A stretch of DNA of 64,000 nucleotides from Romboutsia ilealis (GCF_900015215.1 NZ_LN555523.1:854912-918911), one strand, 5' to 3'. Shown: positions 8,072 to 17,562, counted from the first letter of the stretch. Numbers and translations: made by a program. The notes: a model not told the origin generated them from the letters alone.

Positions 8072-8674
8072 CTAATCATTTTTAATTTGCATCAATAAAA
8101 ATGGAATTAATCCCCATGGAAAATTAGGAGAATTAGCTTGAGTTAAACATTCAACATTAAGGATTAAAGATGCATCTAATACTATATATTCAGGCGTTCT
8201 ACCTTCTCTTATTCTATAACCTTTAATATTATTGTTTTTTCTATCTATTTCAGTAACTAAGAAAGGAAATGAAATTCTGTTTACACATTTACCGTTTTCA
8301 AGTTTTGTACATTGAGTTATTTTAACTATTCCATTACAAGATTTTATTATATCAAATATTGTAGGATTTTCATTTGGTTTATTATCTGGATTATTTGATT
8401 TTATACATTCTACTTTTAGTATTTGCTCTGCTTTTAACACTATATCTTCATAGGGCTTATCATCTCTTAATATAGTCCCTTCTATAAAATCACAAGTTTT
8501 ATATAATCTTTTTATTTGTATAACATTTGTCTTAGTATTCATACATTGTCCTTCTATTCTTAAAGAGCAGTAAGTTATTTTTAATACTTTACTGTTACAT
8601 TGTTCAATTGCTTGATAAATATCATAAGGACTTAATGTTTTTAAATTAAAGTCAGGTCTTACATAATAGCTCAA
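8072..8674 (-). CDS. Cysteine-containing two-repeat protein of unknown function
   Basis: I do not recognise a named family. The 200 residues are two copies of a ~70-residue unit: residues about 17-87 (IEQCNSKVLKITYCSL ... ILKVEC) and about 106-176 (IKSCNGIVKITQCTKL ... ILNVEC). Each unit has four or five cysteines at matching places, suggesting disulphides or metal binding, as in some spore-coat or surface proteins (inference). The C-terminus is hydrophobic (FPWGLIPFLLMQ). The start is TTG 8674, eight bases after GGGGAGGT. The stop abuts repeat copy A. Confidence 0.55.
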   Translation of the reverse strand: MSYYVRPDFNLKTLSPYDIYQAIEQCNSKVLKITYCSLRIEGQCMNTKTNVIQIKRLYKTCDFIEGTILRDDKPYEDIVLKAEQILKVECIKSNNPDNKPNENPTIFDIIKSCNGIVKITQCTKLENGKCVNRISFPFLVTEIDRKNNNIKGYRIREGRTPEYIVLDASLILNVECLTQANSPNFPWGLIPFLLMQIKND

Positions 8675-8771
8675 AATAATACCTCCCCTTAATAAATATA
8701 AAAGTTGTCTATATTATACTATGGTAAAGACTTATAAGAGTTACTTCTATATATCAATATTTATTATATTG

Positions 8772-8838
8772 ACATTGGAATATAAAGGAAGTAAAATGTG
8801 ATTACAACTGTATATACAGCAGAAAAAAGGGGGATTTT
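8772..8838 (+). promoter_or_regulatory. Conserved leader of the ECF S-component gene
   Basis: The 67 bases before the start codon are conserved with an orphan copy at 7305. Retention of ACATTGGAATATAAA and GTAAAATGTGATTA in both copies suggests a regulatory or RNA element. TACAACTGTA (8812-8821) is a short palindrome present only here. I could not match it to a known riboswitch class. Confidence 0.4.
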
Positions 8839-9420
8839 ATGAATAGTAAGCTAAATACAAAAGAAATTATTATGTCAGCACTACTTTGTGCTATAGGAAT
8901 TATGATACCAATGATTTCTCCAATAAAGATAGTGCTTGAACCTGCATCATTTACATTAGCAAGTCATGTTGCAATATTTATAGCTATGTTTATATCAACA
9001 AAAGTGGCATTACTTGTTACAGTAGGAACTGCTATAGGATTTTTTATAGGAGGTTTTCCAATAGTTGTAGTGGCTAGAGCTTTAAGTCATTTAGTATTTG
9101 TAATTCTTGGAATGAGTTTAATTAAAAATAAGGCAAGTATTACTATTAAAGGATCTTTAGGAAGTTCGTTTATTATAGGGGTGATTCATGGTATTTGTGA
9201 AGTTTTAGTTGTTATACCATTTTACTTTAATTCATCATTATCACCAGCATATTATGATAAAGGATTTTTACAAGGAGTTATATTATTAGTAGGGGTTGGA
9301 ACAGTTATACATAGTATGTTAGATTTTACTTTATCCGTATACATATGGAACTTACTTCCTAAAGGATTTGTAAATAAAATAGGTAAAGAAGAGAAATTAG
9401 GGAAAGTGCAAAAAGTCTAG
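8839..9420 (+). CDS. ECF transporter S component, probably niacin-type (NiaX-like)
   Basis: 193-residue membrane protein with five or six hydrophobic segments, the fold and size of the substrate-binding S component of group II ECF vitamin transporters. The first helix ends in SALLCAIGIMIPM, and PASFTLASHVAIFIAMF resembles niacin S components (NiaX). No energising EcfA/T genes are nearby, as expected when one shared module serves many S components. It has a conserved leader and its own terminator. S-component identity is firm; the substrate is a guess from motif memory and could be another vitamin. Confidence 0.7.
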   Translation: MNSKLNTKEIIMSALLCAIGIMIPMISPIKIVLEPASFTLASHVAIFIAMFISTKVALLVTVGTAIGFFIGGFPIVVVARALSHLVFVILGMSLIKNKASITIKGSLGSSFIIGVIHGICEVLVVIPFYFNSSLSPAYYDKGFLQGVILLVGVGTVIHSMLDFTLSVYIWNLLPKGFVNKIGKEEKLGKVQKV

Positions 9421-9438
9421 GATATCCTAGACTTTTTT
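9411..9438 (+). terminator. Intrinsic terminator overlapping the S-component stop
   Basis: AAAGTCTAGGATATCCTAGACTTTTTT is a perfect hairpin whose loop-proximal arm includes the TAG stop codon. Its T-run is the left edge of repeat copy B. Confidence 0.88.
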
Positions 9439-9629
9439 ACGCTTAAGGATATTATAATACTTAAAAAAATGTGGATAAATTCTGAATGTAAGTAATATCA
9501 ATAAATTGGTTTTGAGCATAAAAAAGATTTTGAAATACTTCGCCCACGTAGTGGCTCAAGCAACGGACGAAGTCGTTGGCGACATGAAGTGTTTCATCGA
9601 CACGTCGCTCAAGCGAAGCGAATTTTTTA
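9439..9629 (+). repeat. Terminator-linked modular repeat, copy B (full length)
   Basis: Full copy with a perfect TGTGGATAA (DnaA-box consensus on the minus strand) in the left half. The right half keeps all hairpins; the first submodule loop is GTA instead of GCA, leaving the CCAC/GTGG stem intact. The inverted-end bracket is slightly changed (TTGAGCATAAAAAA). Confidence 0.85.
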
Positions 9630-9649
9630 TTAGCGTATTTGACAGAAGT

Positions 9650-9712
9650 GGCAACTAGTGTTATATCGTTGATGCTATGAAGTGATTTGCCGACACGTCG
9701 CTAAAGCGAATT
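9650..9712 (+). repeat. Degenerate right half of the modular repeat
   Basis: Directly after copy B a second, decayed right half is visible: CAAC/GTTG hairpin arms with a changed loop, then CTATGAAGTGATTTGCCGAC and ACGTCGCTAAAGCGAA, matching the second submodule and tail with several substitutions. Confidence 0.6.
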
Positions 9713-9772
9713 AAATTTTAACTTTATTAATTAATGTCATAAGATTGTAATAAGTTTCTCCTATAATATAAT

Positions 9773-9892
9773 CTGTTGTGCTAGTTATTTTGCCAGACGC
9801 ATTGAAATTACTATATAAATTTATTTAGTTATCAAAATATATTTTTTAGAATCTAGCATTTTCAATAGTTATAATTAACTAGCACAACGAGT
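9773..9892 (+). mobile_element. MITE-like element, copy 1
   Basis: About 120 bp with terminal inverted repeats CTGTTGTGCTAGTTA at the left and TAACTAGCACAACGAG at the right. It is flanked by a 9-bp direct repeat TAATATAAT (9764-9772 and 9893-9901), consistent with a target-site duplication. No reading frame. It lies just upstream of the ABC transporter operon. Confidence 0.75.
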
Positions 9893-9939
9893 TAATATAA
9901 TAAGTGGTATAGCAAATAAGAAATATTAGGAGGGAAAAT

Positions 9940-10617
9940 ATGAGTATATTAAAAACTAAAAAATTAGTAAAAATATATGGAGAAGAACCAAATTTAGTAA
10001 AAGCATTAGATAATATAAGTATAGAAATAAATGAAGGTGAATTTGTAGCAATAATAGGTACTTCAGGTAGTGGAAAATCAACACTACTTAATATGTTAGG
10101 AGGACTTGATAAACCAACTAGTGGAGAAATAATTATTTCTAATAAGCTACTTAGTAAATTAAGTGATGAAGAACTTACTATATTTAGAAGAAGAAATATA
10201 GGATTTATATTTCAAAATTACAACTTAGTTCCGATACTAAATGTATATGAAAATATAGTATTACCAATTGAATTAGATGGTTCAAAAATAGATACAAACT
10301 ATGTAGATTCAATAATTAATACTTTAGGATTAAAAGAAAAACTAACTAATATGCCAAATAATTTATCAGGTGGTCAGCAACAAAGAGTAGCAATAGCAAG
10401 AGCATTAGCAACAAAGCCTGCAATAATTTTAGCTGATGAACCAACAGGAAATTTAGATAGTAAAACTAGTATGGATGTTATAGGATTATTAAAAATAACT
10501 AGTAAAAAGTTTAATCAAACTATTGTTATGATTACTCATAACGAAGAAATTGCCCAACTTGCAGACAAAATTATAAGAATAGAGGATGGCAAGGTAGTAG
10601 TAAGAGGTGATAAGTAA
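9940..10617 (+). CDS. ABC transporter ATP-binding protein (MacB/Bce type)
   Basis: 225-residue ATPase with Walker A GTSGSGKST, signature LSGGQQQR and Walker B IILADEPTGNLD; the FQNYNLVP stretch after the Q-loop is typical of the LolD/MacB/BceA group. It overlaps the permease start by the TAATG junction. With the downstream two-component pair it forms a peptide-detoxification or sensing module of BceAB-RS type (inference from layout). Confidence 0.93.
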   Translation: MSILKTKKLVKIYGEEPNLVKALDNISIEINEGEFVAIIGTSGSGKSTLLNMLGGLDKPTSGEIIISNKLLSKLSDEELTIFRRRNIGFIFQNYNLVPILNVYENIVLPIELDGSKIDTNYVDSIINTLGLKEKLTNMPNNLSGGQQQRVAIARALATKPAIILADEPTGNLDSKTSMDVIGLLKITSKKFNQTIVMITHNEEIAQLADKIIRIEDGKVVVRGDK

Positions 10618-13136
10618 TGAGGTTTGAAAATAATAATAAAGAAGTTATAAAAAAGATTACTAATCGTTCTTTAAAATCTAATAAAACTAGGAATACATTT
10701 GCTATTTTAGCTATAATTCTAACAACTTTTATGATTTCATCAGTATTTAGTATAGGAATTAGTTTTGCCAAAAATTATAGAACAATGAATTTAAGAATAC
10801 AAGGAACTACTGCTACAATAGCTTTACCAAATCCAACAAATAGCCAAATTAATAATCTAAAGTCTACAGACATGTTTAATAGTATAGGAAAAGAGATAAG
10901 AGTAGGTAAGGTATCGCTAGATAGCTTAAAAAAAAATAGAACAAAAATAATTATAAAATATATTGATAAAGAAAATTATGAAAAGCAAATAATCCCTTGT
11001 ATTAGTGATATAAAAGGAAGTTATCCTAAAAAAGAAAATGAAGTTATGATGTCAAAAAAGACTTTAGAGCTTCTTGGACAAAGTAGTGCTAAGATAGGAG
11101 ATAAAATAAAGGTTCGCTACAAAATAAATTCAAAAGTAGTTGATAAAGAATTTACTTTAAGTGGATATTACACTGATTATGCAATAATTGAAGATACAGG
11201 ATATATATTAGTTTCTGAGAAATTCGTAAAAGTAAATAACTTAAGCTTAGAAAAAAATGGGACAGTATACATGGATGTAAAATCTAAAGAAAGAAATAAT
11301 GCACAAGATATATTAAGTAAAGAAATCAAGCTTAATAAAAATCAAAAAATATCCTATGCTTATGACCGAACAGATGATTTATCAGATACAGTATTATCAA
11401 CTACTTTAATAGTTGTAATAATAGCCTTATTTATAATACTTAATGGCTACCTTCTTATTTACAATGTATTATATATAGCGGTTAACAAAGATATTAATTT
11501 CTATGGATTATTAAAAACTATAGGTACATCACCTAAGCAAATAAAGAAAATAGTGAAAGGTCAGGCATTAAGACTTTCATTAATAGGAATTCCTATTGGT
11601 TTAATATTAGGATTAGTTGTATCTTTTAAAATAGTACCAATTACAATGTCTACATTATTTGCAGGATATCAAGCTAGTGCTATGCCAAGTGATGTATCTT
11701 TTAATCCTATAATATTTATATTATCTGCATTATTCTCATTATTTACAGTTATGATGAGTTGTAAAAAGCCAGCAAAAATAGCAGGAAATATTTCACCTAC
11801 AGAAGCTCTTAGATATAGTGGAAGTACTCCTAAAAAATCAAAGAAAAACAGAAAAACTACAAAGGGTGGAAAGCTTTATAAAATGGCTTGGTACAATATA
11901 TTTAGAGAAAAGAAAAGAGCATTTGTGGTGTTTTTATCATTATTTATGGGAATTATAACTTTCCTAAGTGTTAATACTTTTTTAAGCAGTGTAAGTGTTG
12001 ATAATTATATAGATAGACATGTGAAAAATGATTTTGAAATAGAAAATATGGATATGAAAGAGAATAAGATAGATGATAATCTTGTAAACAAAATAAAAAA
12101 TATAAATGGAATAGAAAATATAAACATAGTAAAAGAAAGTTCTCTACAAGTAGACATGAATAATGAAGTAATACTTCCTGCATTAAAAACTATATACCAA
12201 AGATTTGGAGTTAGTGATAAAGAGTTAAATACTTATTTAGAAAATGTTAAAAAAGATCCAAGTTTACTTAGTGCATCAGTTGTTGGAATAGATGATAATC
12301 TTATAGAGAGATTTAATGATGAGTTAAAAGAAAAAATAGATGTAGAAAGCTTTAAAAAAGGAGAATTAGCATTAGTAGATTCTTGGTACTATGATACTGA
12401 TATTTATAAAAATATAAGTGGAAAAGTAACTATAAGAAATATTAAAGACAATATTTCATCTACCTTTAATATAAAAATGATAAATGATAGTACTATAGGA
12501 TTATTACCATCGGGTCAAGCTGCTCCTGTAGGTGTACCAACTATTTTTATAAGTAGTAATTCTTTAGAAAAAATAGATAAAAATTCAATAACAAGTTTAT
12601 TGTATATAAATGTAGATAAAAAATATGAAGAAAAAATTAAATTAGAGTTAAAGAAAATGAGTAATACTCGTGGATTATGGTTTGAGTCTAAAAGTGAATC
12701 TACAGAAAGCTTTAATAAATCCCAAATGGTTATGAATATATTAGGAGGAGGTATTGCAATTATCTTAATACTAATTGGAATACTAAACTTTATAAATATT
12801 ATGATAACAGGAATAAATTCAAGACTAAAAGAGCTAGCAGTGCTTGAAAGTATTGGTATGACTAAAAAACAAATTAAAAAGATGCTAACATTTGAAGGTT
12901 TATATTATGGCTTAATTACAATAGGGTTTATATTAACAATAGGTGTTGGAATTATTTATGGTGTAGTAGAACTTACGAAAAATATTGCTGATTATGCAGT
13001 ATTTGTATTCCCAACAGTACCGCTAATATTTCTAATAATAGTAATACTATTAATATGTATAATTACACCTAGCTTTGTATTTAAAATTTCAACAAAACAA
13101 AGTGTAACAGAAAGAATTAGAGAAATAGACAAGTAA
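10617..13136 (+). CDS. FtsX-domain ABC transporter permease
   Basis: 839-residue permease with an N-terminal anchor (about residues 27-50), a first extracellular region, an FtsX-type three-helix unit (about 265-400), another membrane segment near 440, a second large extracellular region, and a final FtsX unit (about 700-830). This two-FtsX plan resembles Bce/VraG-like and MacB-like exporters of lantibiotics or bacitracin. It is longer than BceB (around 650) and has two extracellular domains rather than one. It is coupled to the ATPase gene and followed by a response regulator and kinase. Confidence 0.85.
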   Translation: MRFENNNKEVIKKITNRSLKSNKTRNTFAILAIILTTFMISSVFSIGISFAKNYRTMNLRIQGTTATIALPNPTNSQINNLKSTDMFNSIGKEIRVGKVSLDSLKKNRTKIIIKYIDKENYEKQIIPCISDIKGSYPKKENEVMMSKKTLELLGQSSAKIGDKIKVRYKINSKVVDKEFTLSGYYTDYAIIEDTGYILVSEKFVKVNNLSLEKNGTVYMDVKSKERNNAQDILSKEIKLNKNQKISYAYDRTDDLSDTVLSTTLIVVIIALFIILNGYLLIYNVLYIAVNKDINFYGLLKTIGTSPKQIKKIVKGQALRLSLIGIPIGLILGLVVSFKIVPITMSTLFAGYQASAMPSDVSFNPIIFILSALFSLFTVMMSCKKPAKIAGNISPTEALRYSGSTPKKSKKNRKTTKGGKLYKMAWYNIFREKKRAFVVFLSLFMGIITFLSVNTFLSSVSVDNYIDRHVKNDFEIENMDMKENKIDDNLVNKIKNINGIENINIVKESSLQVDMNNEVILPALKTIYQRFGVSDKELNTYLENVKKDPSLLSASVVGIDDNLIERFNDELKEKIDVESFKKGELALVDSWYYDTDIYKNISGKVTIRNIKDNISSTFNIKMINDSTIGLLPSGQAAPVGVPTIFISSNSLEKIDKNSITSLLYINVDKKYEEKIKLELKKMSNTRGLWFESKSESTESFNKSQMVMNILGGGIAIILILIGILNFINIMITGINSRLKELAVLESIGMTKKQIKKMLTFEGLYYGLITIGFILTIGVGIIYGVVELTKNIADYAVFVFPTVPLIFLIIVILLICIITPSFVFKISTKQSVTERIREIDK

Positions 13137-13142
13137 ATTTTA

Positions 13143-13180
13143 AAAGGTGGTAGATATTATCAAATCTACCACTTTTGTTA
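13143..13180 (+). terminator. Intrinsic terminator after the ABC operon
   Basis: AAAGGTGGTAGAT pairs with ATCTACCACTTTT, followed by a weak T-tract (TTTTGTT). It lies 6 bp after the permease stop and separates it from the two-component genes. Confidence 0.75.
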
Positions 13181-13240
13181 TAATATTTTAATGTATAATT
13201 ATCGTATAAATAAAATTCCAAGAATTTGAGAGAGGGAAAA

Positions 13241-13912
13241 ATGAAAAAAATTTTAATAGTAGAAGATGATAAAATTCTTAACCGTGGTGTAGCATTTGCC
13301 TTGAAAAAAGAAGAATATGAAGTTATATCAGCATATTCTAAGATAGAAGGATTAGAAGCTATTTTAAATAATAAAATTGATTTTTTACTTTTAGATATTA
13401 ATTTACCTGATGGAGATGGATTAGATTTATGTAAGGAAGTTAGAGAAAAAGGTAATTTTAAAATAGTATTTTTTACAGCAAATGATACAGAAGAAGATAT
13501 GGTAAAAGGATTTGAAAGTGGATGTGATGACTATATATCAAAGCCTTTTTCAGTAGAAGTATTAAAGCATAAAGTAAATGCTATGCTTAGATATAAAAAA
13601 AGAGATGAAAATATATTTGAATATGAAAATTTAAAAATAAATTTTGATAAAATGGCAGTATATATAAACGATGAAGAAGTGAGTTTAAGTGTAACTGAAT
13701 ATAGACTATTAGAACTACTTGCTAAAAATAAAGGTAAAGTAATTACAAAAGAAATAATTTTAGATAAAATATGGGATAGTAGAGGAAGCTTTGTTGATGA
13801 AAATACATTAACAGTAACCATAAGAAGGCTTAGAAAAAAGATAGAAAGTGATTTAAAAAACTGTAAATATATAATAACTGTATTTGGAATTGGTTATACC
13901 TTTGGAGAATAA
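13241..13912 (+). CDS. OmpR-family response regulator
   Basis: Receiver domain (residues 1-115) with acidic pocket VEDD and phosphorylatable Asp52 in LLLDINLPDGDG, the FFTAND switch and the SKPFS lysine; winged-helix DNA-binding domain (about 125-222) with TVTIRRLRKKIE. Start is ATG 13241 after GAGAGAGGG; an upstream in-frame TTG at 13226 precedes that site. Only 3 bp separate it from the kinase gene. It probably controls the adjacent ABC transporter, as BceR-like regulators do (inference). Confidence 0.92.
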   Translation: MKKILIVEDDKILNRGVAFALKKEEYEVISAYSKIEGLEAILNNKIDFLLLDINLPDGDGLDLCKEVREKGNFKIVFFTANDTEEDMVKGFESGCDDYISKPFSVEVLKHKVNAMLRYKKRDENIFEYENLKINFDKMAVYINDEEVSLSVTEYRLLELLAKNKGKVITKEIILDKIWDSRGSFVDENTLTVTIRRLRKKIESDLKNCKYIITVFGIGYTFGE

Positions 13913-13915
13913 ATT

Positions 13916-14944
13916 ATGAAAATGTGTTTTAATAAAATAAACAATATATATAAATTTATAATTATATTAATAACAATTATTTTAAATATATGGATATATT
14001 TGAATTTGAAAAACTTAAATATTTCATTATTATTATTAGTTTTTTCAATGTTTATATTAGTGATGTTTTTTATACAAGAAAGAAGATATGAAAATTACAT
14101 AAAATGCTCGTTACTAGATTTATCTGACATGCTTCAAACTATTATAGATATGAAGGATAAAGCAATATTTTCTACAATGGAAGATACTATATTCTCAAAA
14201 TTACAATATCAAACTATAAAACTTACAAATATATTAAATGCGAAAAATAAACAAATGGAAACGGAAAGAAATGAAATAAAGGCATTAGTATCTGATATTG
14301 CCCATCAACTGAAAACACCTTTGACTAACTTAAAAATATATGGAGAGTTTTTTAAAGATGAAAGTTTAACTGTTGAAGAAAGAAAAGAATTTAGTGAAAT
14401 TATGACAATCTCTTTAGATAGACTTACTTTTTTAGTTGAAAGTATGATTAAAATGTCTAGGTTAGAAGGTAATGTAATTAATTTAAGAATAGAAAAAAAT
14501 GATTTAAATGATACAGTAATACTTGCAATAAGCCAAGTACAAAAAAAGGCTAGAGAAAAAAATATAAATATTGAACTTATTCAAATAGATAAAGTTGAAA
14601 TTATACATGATAAGAACTGGATTAGTGAAGCTATATTTAATATTTTAGAAAATGGAGTAAAGTATACAAAGGAAAATGGAGAAATAAAGGTAACTATACA
14701 AAGTTACGAAATGTTTGTAAGGATAGATATTGAAGATAATGGTATCGGTATAAAAGAAGAAGAAATCCCTAAAATTTTTATGAGATTTTATAGAGGAAAA
14801 AATGTAGGAAGTACAGAAGGTATAGGAATAGGTCTTTATTTGACAAGAACTATAATATCTAAACATGGAGGATATATTCAAGTTAGTTCAAATAAAAATG
14901 GGTCTATATTTTCTGTATTTCTACCAAATAAGTTAGACACTTAG
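13916..14944 (+). CDS. Intramembrane-sensing histidine kinase (BceS-like)
   Basis: 342 residues. Two transmembrane helices (about 13-30 and 36-53) are joined by a loop of only a few residues, so there is no extracellular sensor domain, the hallmark of intramembrane-sensing kinases that work with Bce-type transporters. HisKA motif DIAHQLKTPLTN has the phosphorylated His130; HATPase motifs include IFNILENGVKYT and DNGIGIKEEEIPKIFMRFYRG. It partners the regulator directly upstream. Confidence 0.92.
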   Translation: MKMCFNKINNIYKFIIILITIILNIWIYLNLKNLNISLLLLVFSMFILVMFFIQERRYENYIKCSLLDLSDMLQTIIDMKDKAIFSTMEDTIFSKLQYQTIKLTNILNAKNKQMETERNEIKALVSDIAHQLKTPLTNLKIYGEFFKDESLTVEERKEFSEIMTISLDRLTFLVESMIKMSRLEGNVINLRIEKNDLNDTVILAISQVQKKAREKNINIELIQIDKVEIIHDKNWISEAIFNILENGVKYTKENGEIKVTIQSYEMFVRIDIEDNGIGIKEEEIPKIFMRFYRGKNVGSTEGIGIGLYLTRTIISKHGGYIQVSSNKNGSIFSVFLPNKLDT

Positions 14945-15074
14945 TTAATATATTAAAAGGTTAATAAGTAACTTAAATTTTGTGATAATTAAAATATATG
15001 AAATAATAGGTATAATTAATAAAATATATTCATATCAATATATCTGTAAACTCAAGTAAAAAAGAGGTGCTAAT

Positions 15075-15902
15075 TTGAATATATTAATTATACATGGAAG
15101 CCCAAGAAGGGGAAACACTTGGAACATAGTAAATAGAGTTAGAGAAAAAATAAATGAAAAAATAGATGTAGATTATGAAATAATAGAACTTAGCAAAATG
15201 AAAATACCAATGTGTACAGGATGCTTTAACTGTATATTAAAAACTGAAAAAAAATGTCCACACTATGAAAGCATAAAATATATAAATAATAAAATTGATT
15301 GGTGTGATGCAATGATAATAACATCTCCAGTATATTCACTTCAAGTATCAGGTCAACTTAAAAACTTTATAGACCATATGTCATACAATTTTCATAGACC
15401 TAAATACTTTAATAAAAAAGCACTTATAATAACTACAACAGCAGGAGTTAATGCGAAAGAAATTTCTAATTACATAAAGGAAGTACTTACATTTTGGGGA
15501 ATAAACACTACTTATAAATTGCCGATAGTATATAGAAATGCTAAATTAGAAATATATGATAAGCAAATTGATAAGGTATTAAATGAATTTATAGATACCT
15601 TAAAAAATAATACTTTTAAATCACCTACTTTTAAAACTATTGCAAGTTATAATGTTTTTAGGAGTATGTCAACAAATCTTTATACTAAAGGAAATCCAGA
15701 CTATGATTATTGGAAAAACAGTGAACTTTATAAATATCCATATCATCCAGATATAAAGATAGGAATGATAAAGAGTATATTTGGTAATACACTTTATAAA
15801 GTTGTTTCAAAACGAATGAAAAATAATAAGGATATGAAATATAATGAACGAAAAATTAGAATAATTAAACGATTGCCTAAAGAAGAAGGAATTAACTTGT
15901 AA
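15075..15902 (+). CDS. Flavodoxin-fold NAD(P)H-dependent oxidoreductase
   Basis: 275-residue protein of the FMN-reductase family. The phosphate-binding loop HGSPRRGNT and the SPVYSLQVSGQLKNFIDH segment fit FMN-binding iron-sulfur flavoprotein-like reductases. A cysteine cluster CTGCFNC (about 47-53) followed by Cys near 62 is typical of family members that bind an iron-sulfur cluster. The C-terminal ~90 residues are basic and family-specific. Start TTG 15075 follows GAGGTG. It lies 130 bp behind the kinase and has its own terminator; electron partner unknown. Confidence 0.78.
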   Translation: MNILIIHGSPRRGNTWNIVNRVREKINEKIDVDYEIIELSKMKIPMCTGCFNCILKTEKKCPHYESIKYINNKIDWCDAMIITSPVYSLQVSGQLKNFIDHMSYNFHRPKYFNKKALIITTTAGVNAKEISNYIKEVLTFWGINTTYKLPIVYRNAKLEIYDKQIDKVLNEFIDTLKNNTFKSPTFKTIASYNVFRSMSTNLYTKGNPDYDYWKNSELYKYPYHPDIKIGMIKSIFGNTLYKVVSKRMKNNKDMKYNERKIRIIKRLPKEEGINL

Positions 15903-15914
15903 TAAATCTATGAT

Positions 15915-15975
15915 AAAAATAACCATACCTTAGTATTTTAAATAATTTGAAGTATAAGGTATGGTTATTTTTATC
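15915..15975 (+). terminator. Intrinsic terminator, probably bidirectional
   Basis: AAAAATAACCATACCTTA pairs with TAAGGTATGGTTATTTTT around a ~25-base loop. A-run and T-run on both sides allow it to serve the reductase gene and the convergent PadR gene. Confidence 0.75.
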
Positions 15976-16098
15976 ATTTGATATATATATCGTTTGTAAT
16001 ATATTAAAATTATGAACTAATAAAAAATATTCTCTAAGGAGTACTCTTCCTTCTTTTTTTATTAAACTTTTCTATTAATTTATTTCTTTAAAGAGCTT

Positions 16099-16608
16099 CT
16101 ACATGTTTTTTAGTAAATCTTCAAACCACTGAACATTTACTAAATGGTGTGAAAGTGAATTTTCCATCATTTTTTTAAAATAAATAGAAACAGTATTATC
16201 TTCTTTAATAGATTTTTCTAATAAAAAAATTCTTTCTTTAGTTTGTTCTATTTGTGTTTCTATTAATTTTTTTAATTCCTCTGTTTTATACTCATCAGCA
16301 AATAACATAGCTCCATAAAAAGATAAATTTATATATTCTGTTTTAGAACCATATTTGTGCATCAATCTTTCAAATTCTTTATCACCAAGTTCAGTTATAA
16401 CATAATTTTGAGTTTCTCTAACATTGTCTAACTTATTAACTCTTTTAATATATTTTTTTTCTTCTAGTTGTTGAAGATTATAATAAAACGATCCTTTGGT
16501 AAAATTCACTACATATTTATAGTGTCTTTCTTCCATTAACGATAACAATTCATATCCATAAGAACCTGGATTTTGTTTTATTAAGCCTAAAATTAATAAT
16601 GGTATCAA
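16099..16608 (-). CDS. PadR-family transcriptional regulator
   Basis: Winged-helix repressor: residues 1-75 give the PadR pattern PLLILGLIKQNPGSYGYELL, then FTKGSFYYNLQQLEEKKYIKR and the VITELG wing. The C-terminal half is helical and would form the dimer interface. The TTG at 16608 fits the GGAG site better than the ATG at 16614, which is only two bases from it. It is co-transcribed behind the esterase gene (51 bp), whose promoter carries two perfect palindromes, the likely autoregulatory operators. Confidence 0.85.
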   Translation of the reverse strand: MIPLLILGLIKQNPGSYGYELLSLMEERHYKYVVNFTKGSFYYNLQQLEEKKYIKRVNKLDNVRETQNYVITELGDKEFERLMHKYGSKTEYINLSFYGAMLFADEYKTEELKKLIETQIEQTKERIFLLEKSIKEDNTVSIYFKKMMENSLSHHLVNVQWFEDLLKNM

Positions 16609-16665
16609 AATCATATCTCCTTTATATCTAAAAATTATAATATGATTATCTCATAACTATATTAT

Positions 16666-17514
16666 TTAATCATTATTAATTTTTGTAACTTGAGATATAA
16701 ATTCATCATATGATATTTTACCTAAAGCAAAATCCATACTTTGCATATATATTTTTTCTGACTTAGTATGAGCTCTTGAACAAATTAAATCTACTAACTC
16801 ATTTTCATTAGCCAATGGTTTTAATATATGATCTTTATTAGAAAAAGCTTCAAAATATCTTAACCCAAATTTTCTTTGAGAAATTGCATCAATATGAATT
16901 CCATCAGGATTAGAAGTTAAACCTTCTGCACTAACAAAATAACAATTATCTTGCTCAAAAGCAAATTTTTTTAATTCCTTATTGATAAGAGTATATTCTG
17001 TACAACTTTTTCCAAATCCTTCTTTACCTAAAAAATCTCCTAATCCACCAATAATAATTGGAATGTCTGGAGCATTTAATTCTTTTCTAAGAGCTTCAAT
17101 AATTACAAGTAACTTTTTATAATATACTTTATAATTTCCATTATTACTATCATTTTCTCCTTGATGCCACAAAATACCAACTAGTTCACTGCTTTCTTTA
17201 GCAAATTTAGCTTCATTTACTGCATGTCTAAAAAGTTCTTTATCTACAGCCCACTCATCCAATGAACTTCCACCTTCTGCACAAGGAATTAAGCCAATAA
17301 TATCATCTTTATTCTTGCAAGACCACGCCTCTGCAAATGAACCAGCTAAACTTATTCCTGAAACAGGTCTGTCATAATTAATAGGTTCAGTCATCATTTG
17401 CCATCTTCCATTACGTAGCATATATATTCTTTCATTATAAATAGGAGGTACTTCATTAATAAAACCTCTTCCAGCCATATTTGACTGCCCTAACATCAAA
17501 AATGATTTAATCAC
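16666..17514 (-). CDS. SGNH-type carbohydrate esterase (SASA/sialate O-acetylesterase family)
   Basis: Cytoplasmic esterase of the SASA family (CE6-like), which removes acetyl groups from sugars. Conserved blocks are visible: LGQSNMAG with the nucleophile Ser near residue 11, PCAEGGSSLDEW, WHQGENDSNN, and the C-terminal DGIHIDAISQRKFG with the catalytic Asp/His. Family length is normal. The GTG at 17514 suits the AAAGGATG binding site better than ATG 17523, which overlaps it. There is no signal peptide. First gene of an operon with the PadR regulator. Confidence 0.8.
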   Translation of the reverse strand: MIKSFLMLGQSNMAGRGFINEVPPIYNERIYMLRNGRWQMMTEPINYDRPVSGISLAGSFAEAWSCKNKDDIIGLIPCAEGGSSLDEWAVDKELFRHAVNEAKFAKESSELVGILWHQGENDSNNGNYKVYYKKLLVIIEALRKELNAPDIPIIIGGLGDFLGKEGFGKSCTEYTLINKELKKFAFEQDNCYFVSAEGLTSNPDGIHIDAISQRKFGLRYFEAFSNKDHILKPLANENELVDLICSRAHTKSEKIYMQSMDFALGKISYDEFISQVTKINND

Positions 17515-17562
17515 TTTTATCATCCTTTCCTTTATTCGATGTAAAACATTATAATATATAAT

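Noticed and set aside
8772-8838. Leader as a known riboswitch (preQ1, THF, TPP, cobalamin)
   Set aside because: None of the conserved cores of those classes is visible; kept only as an unassigned leader.
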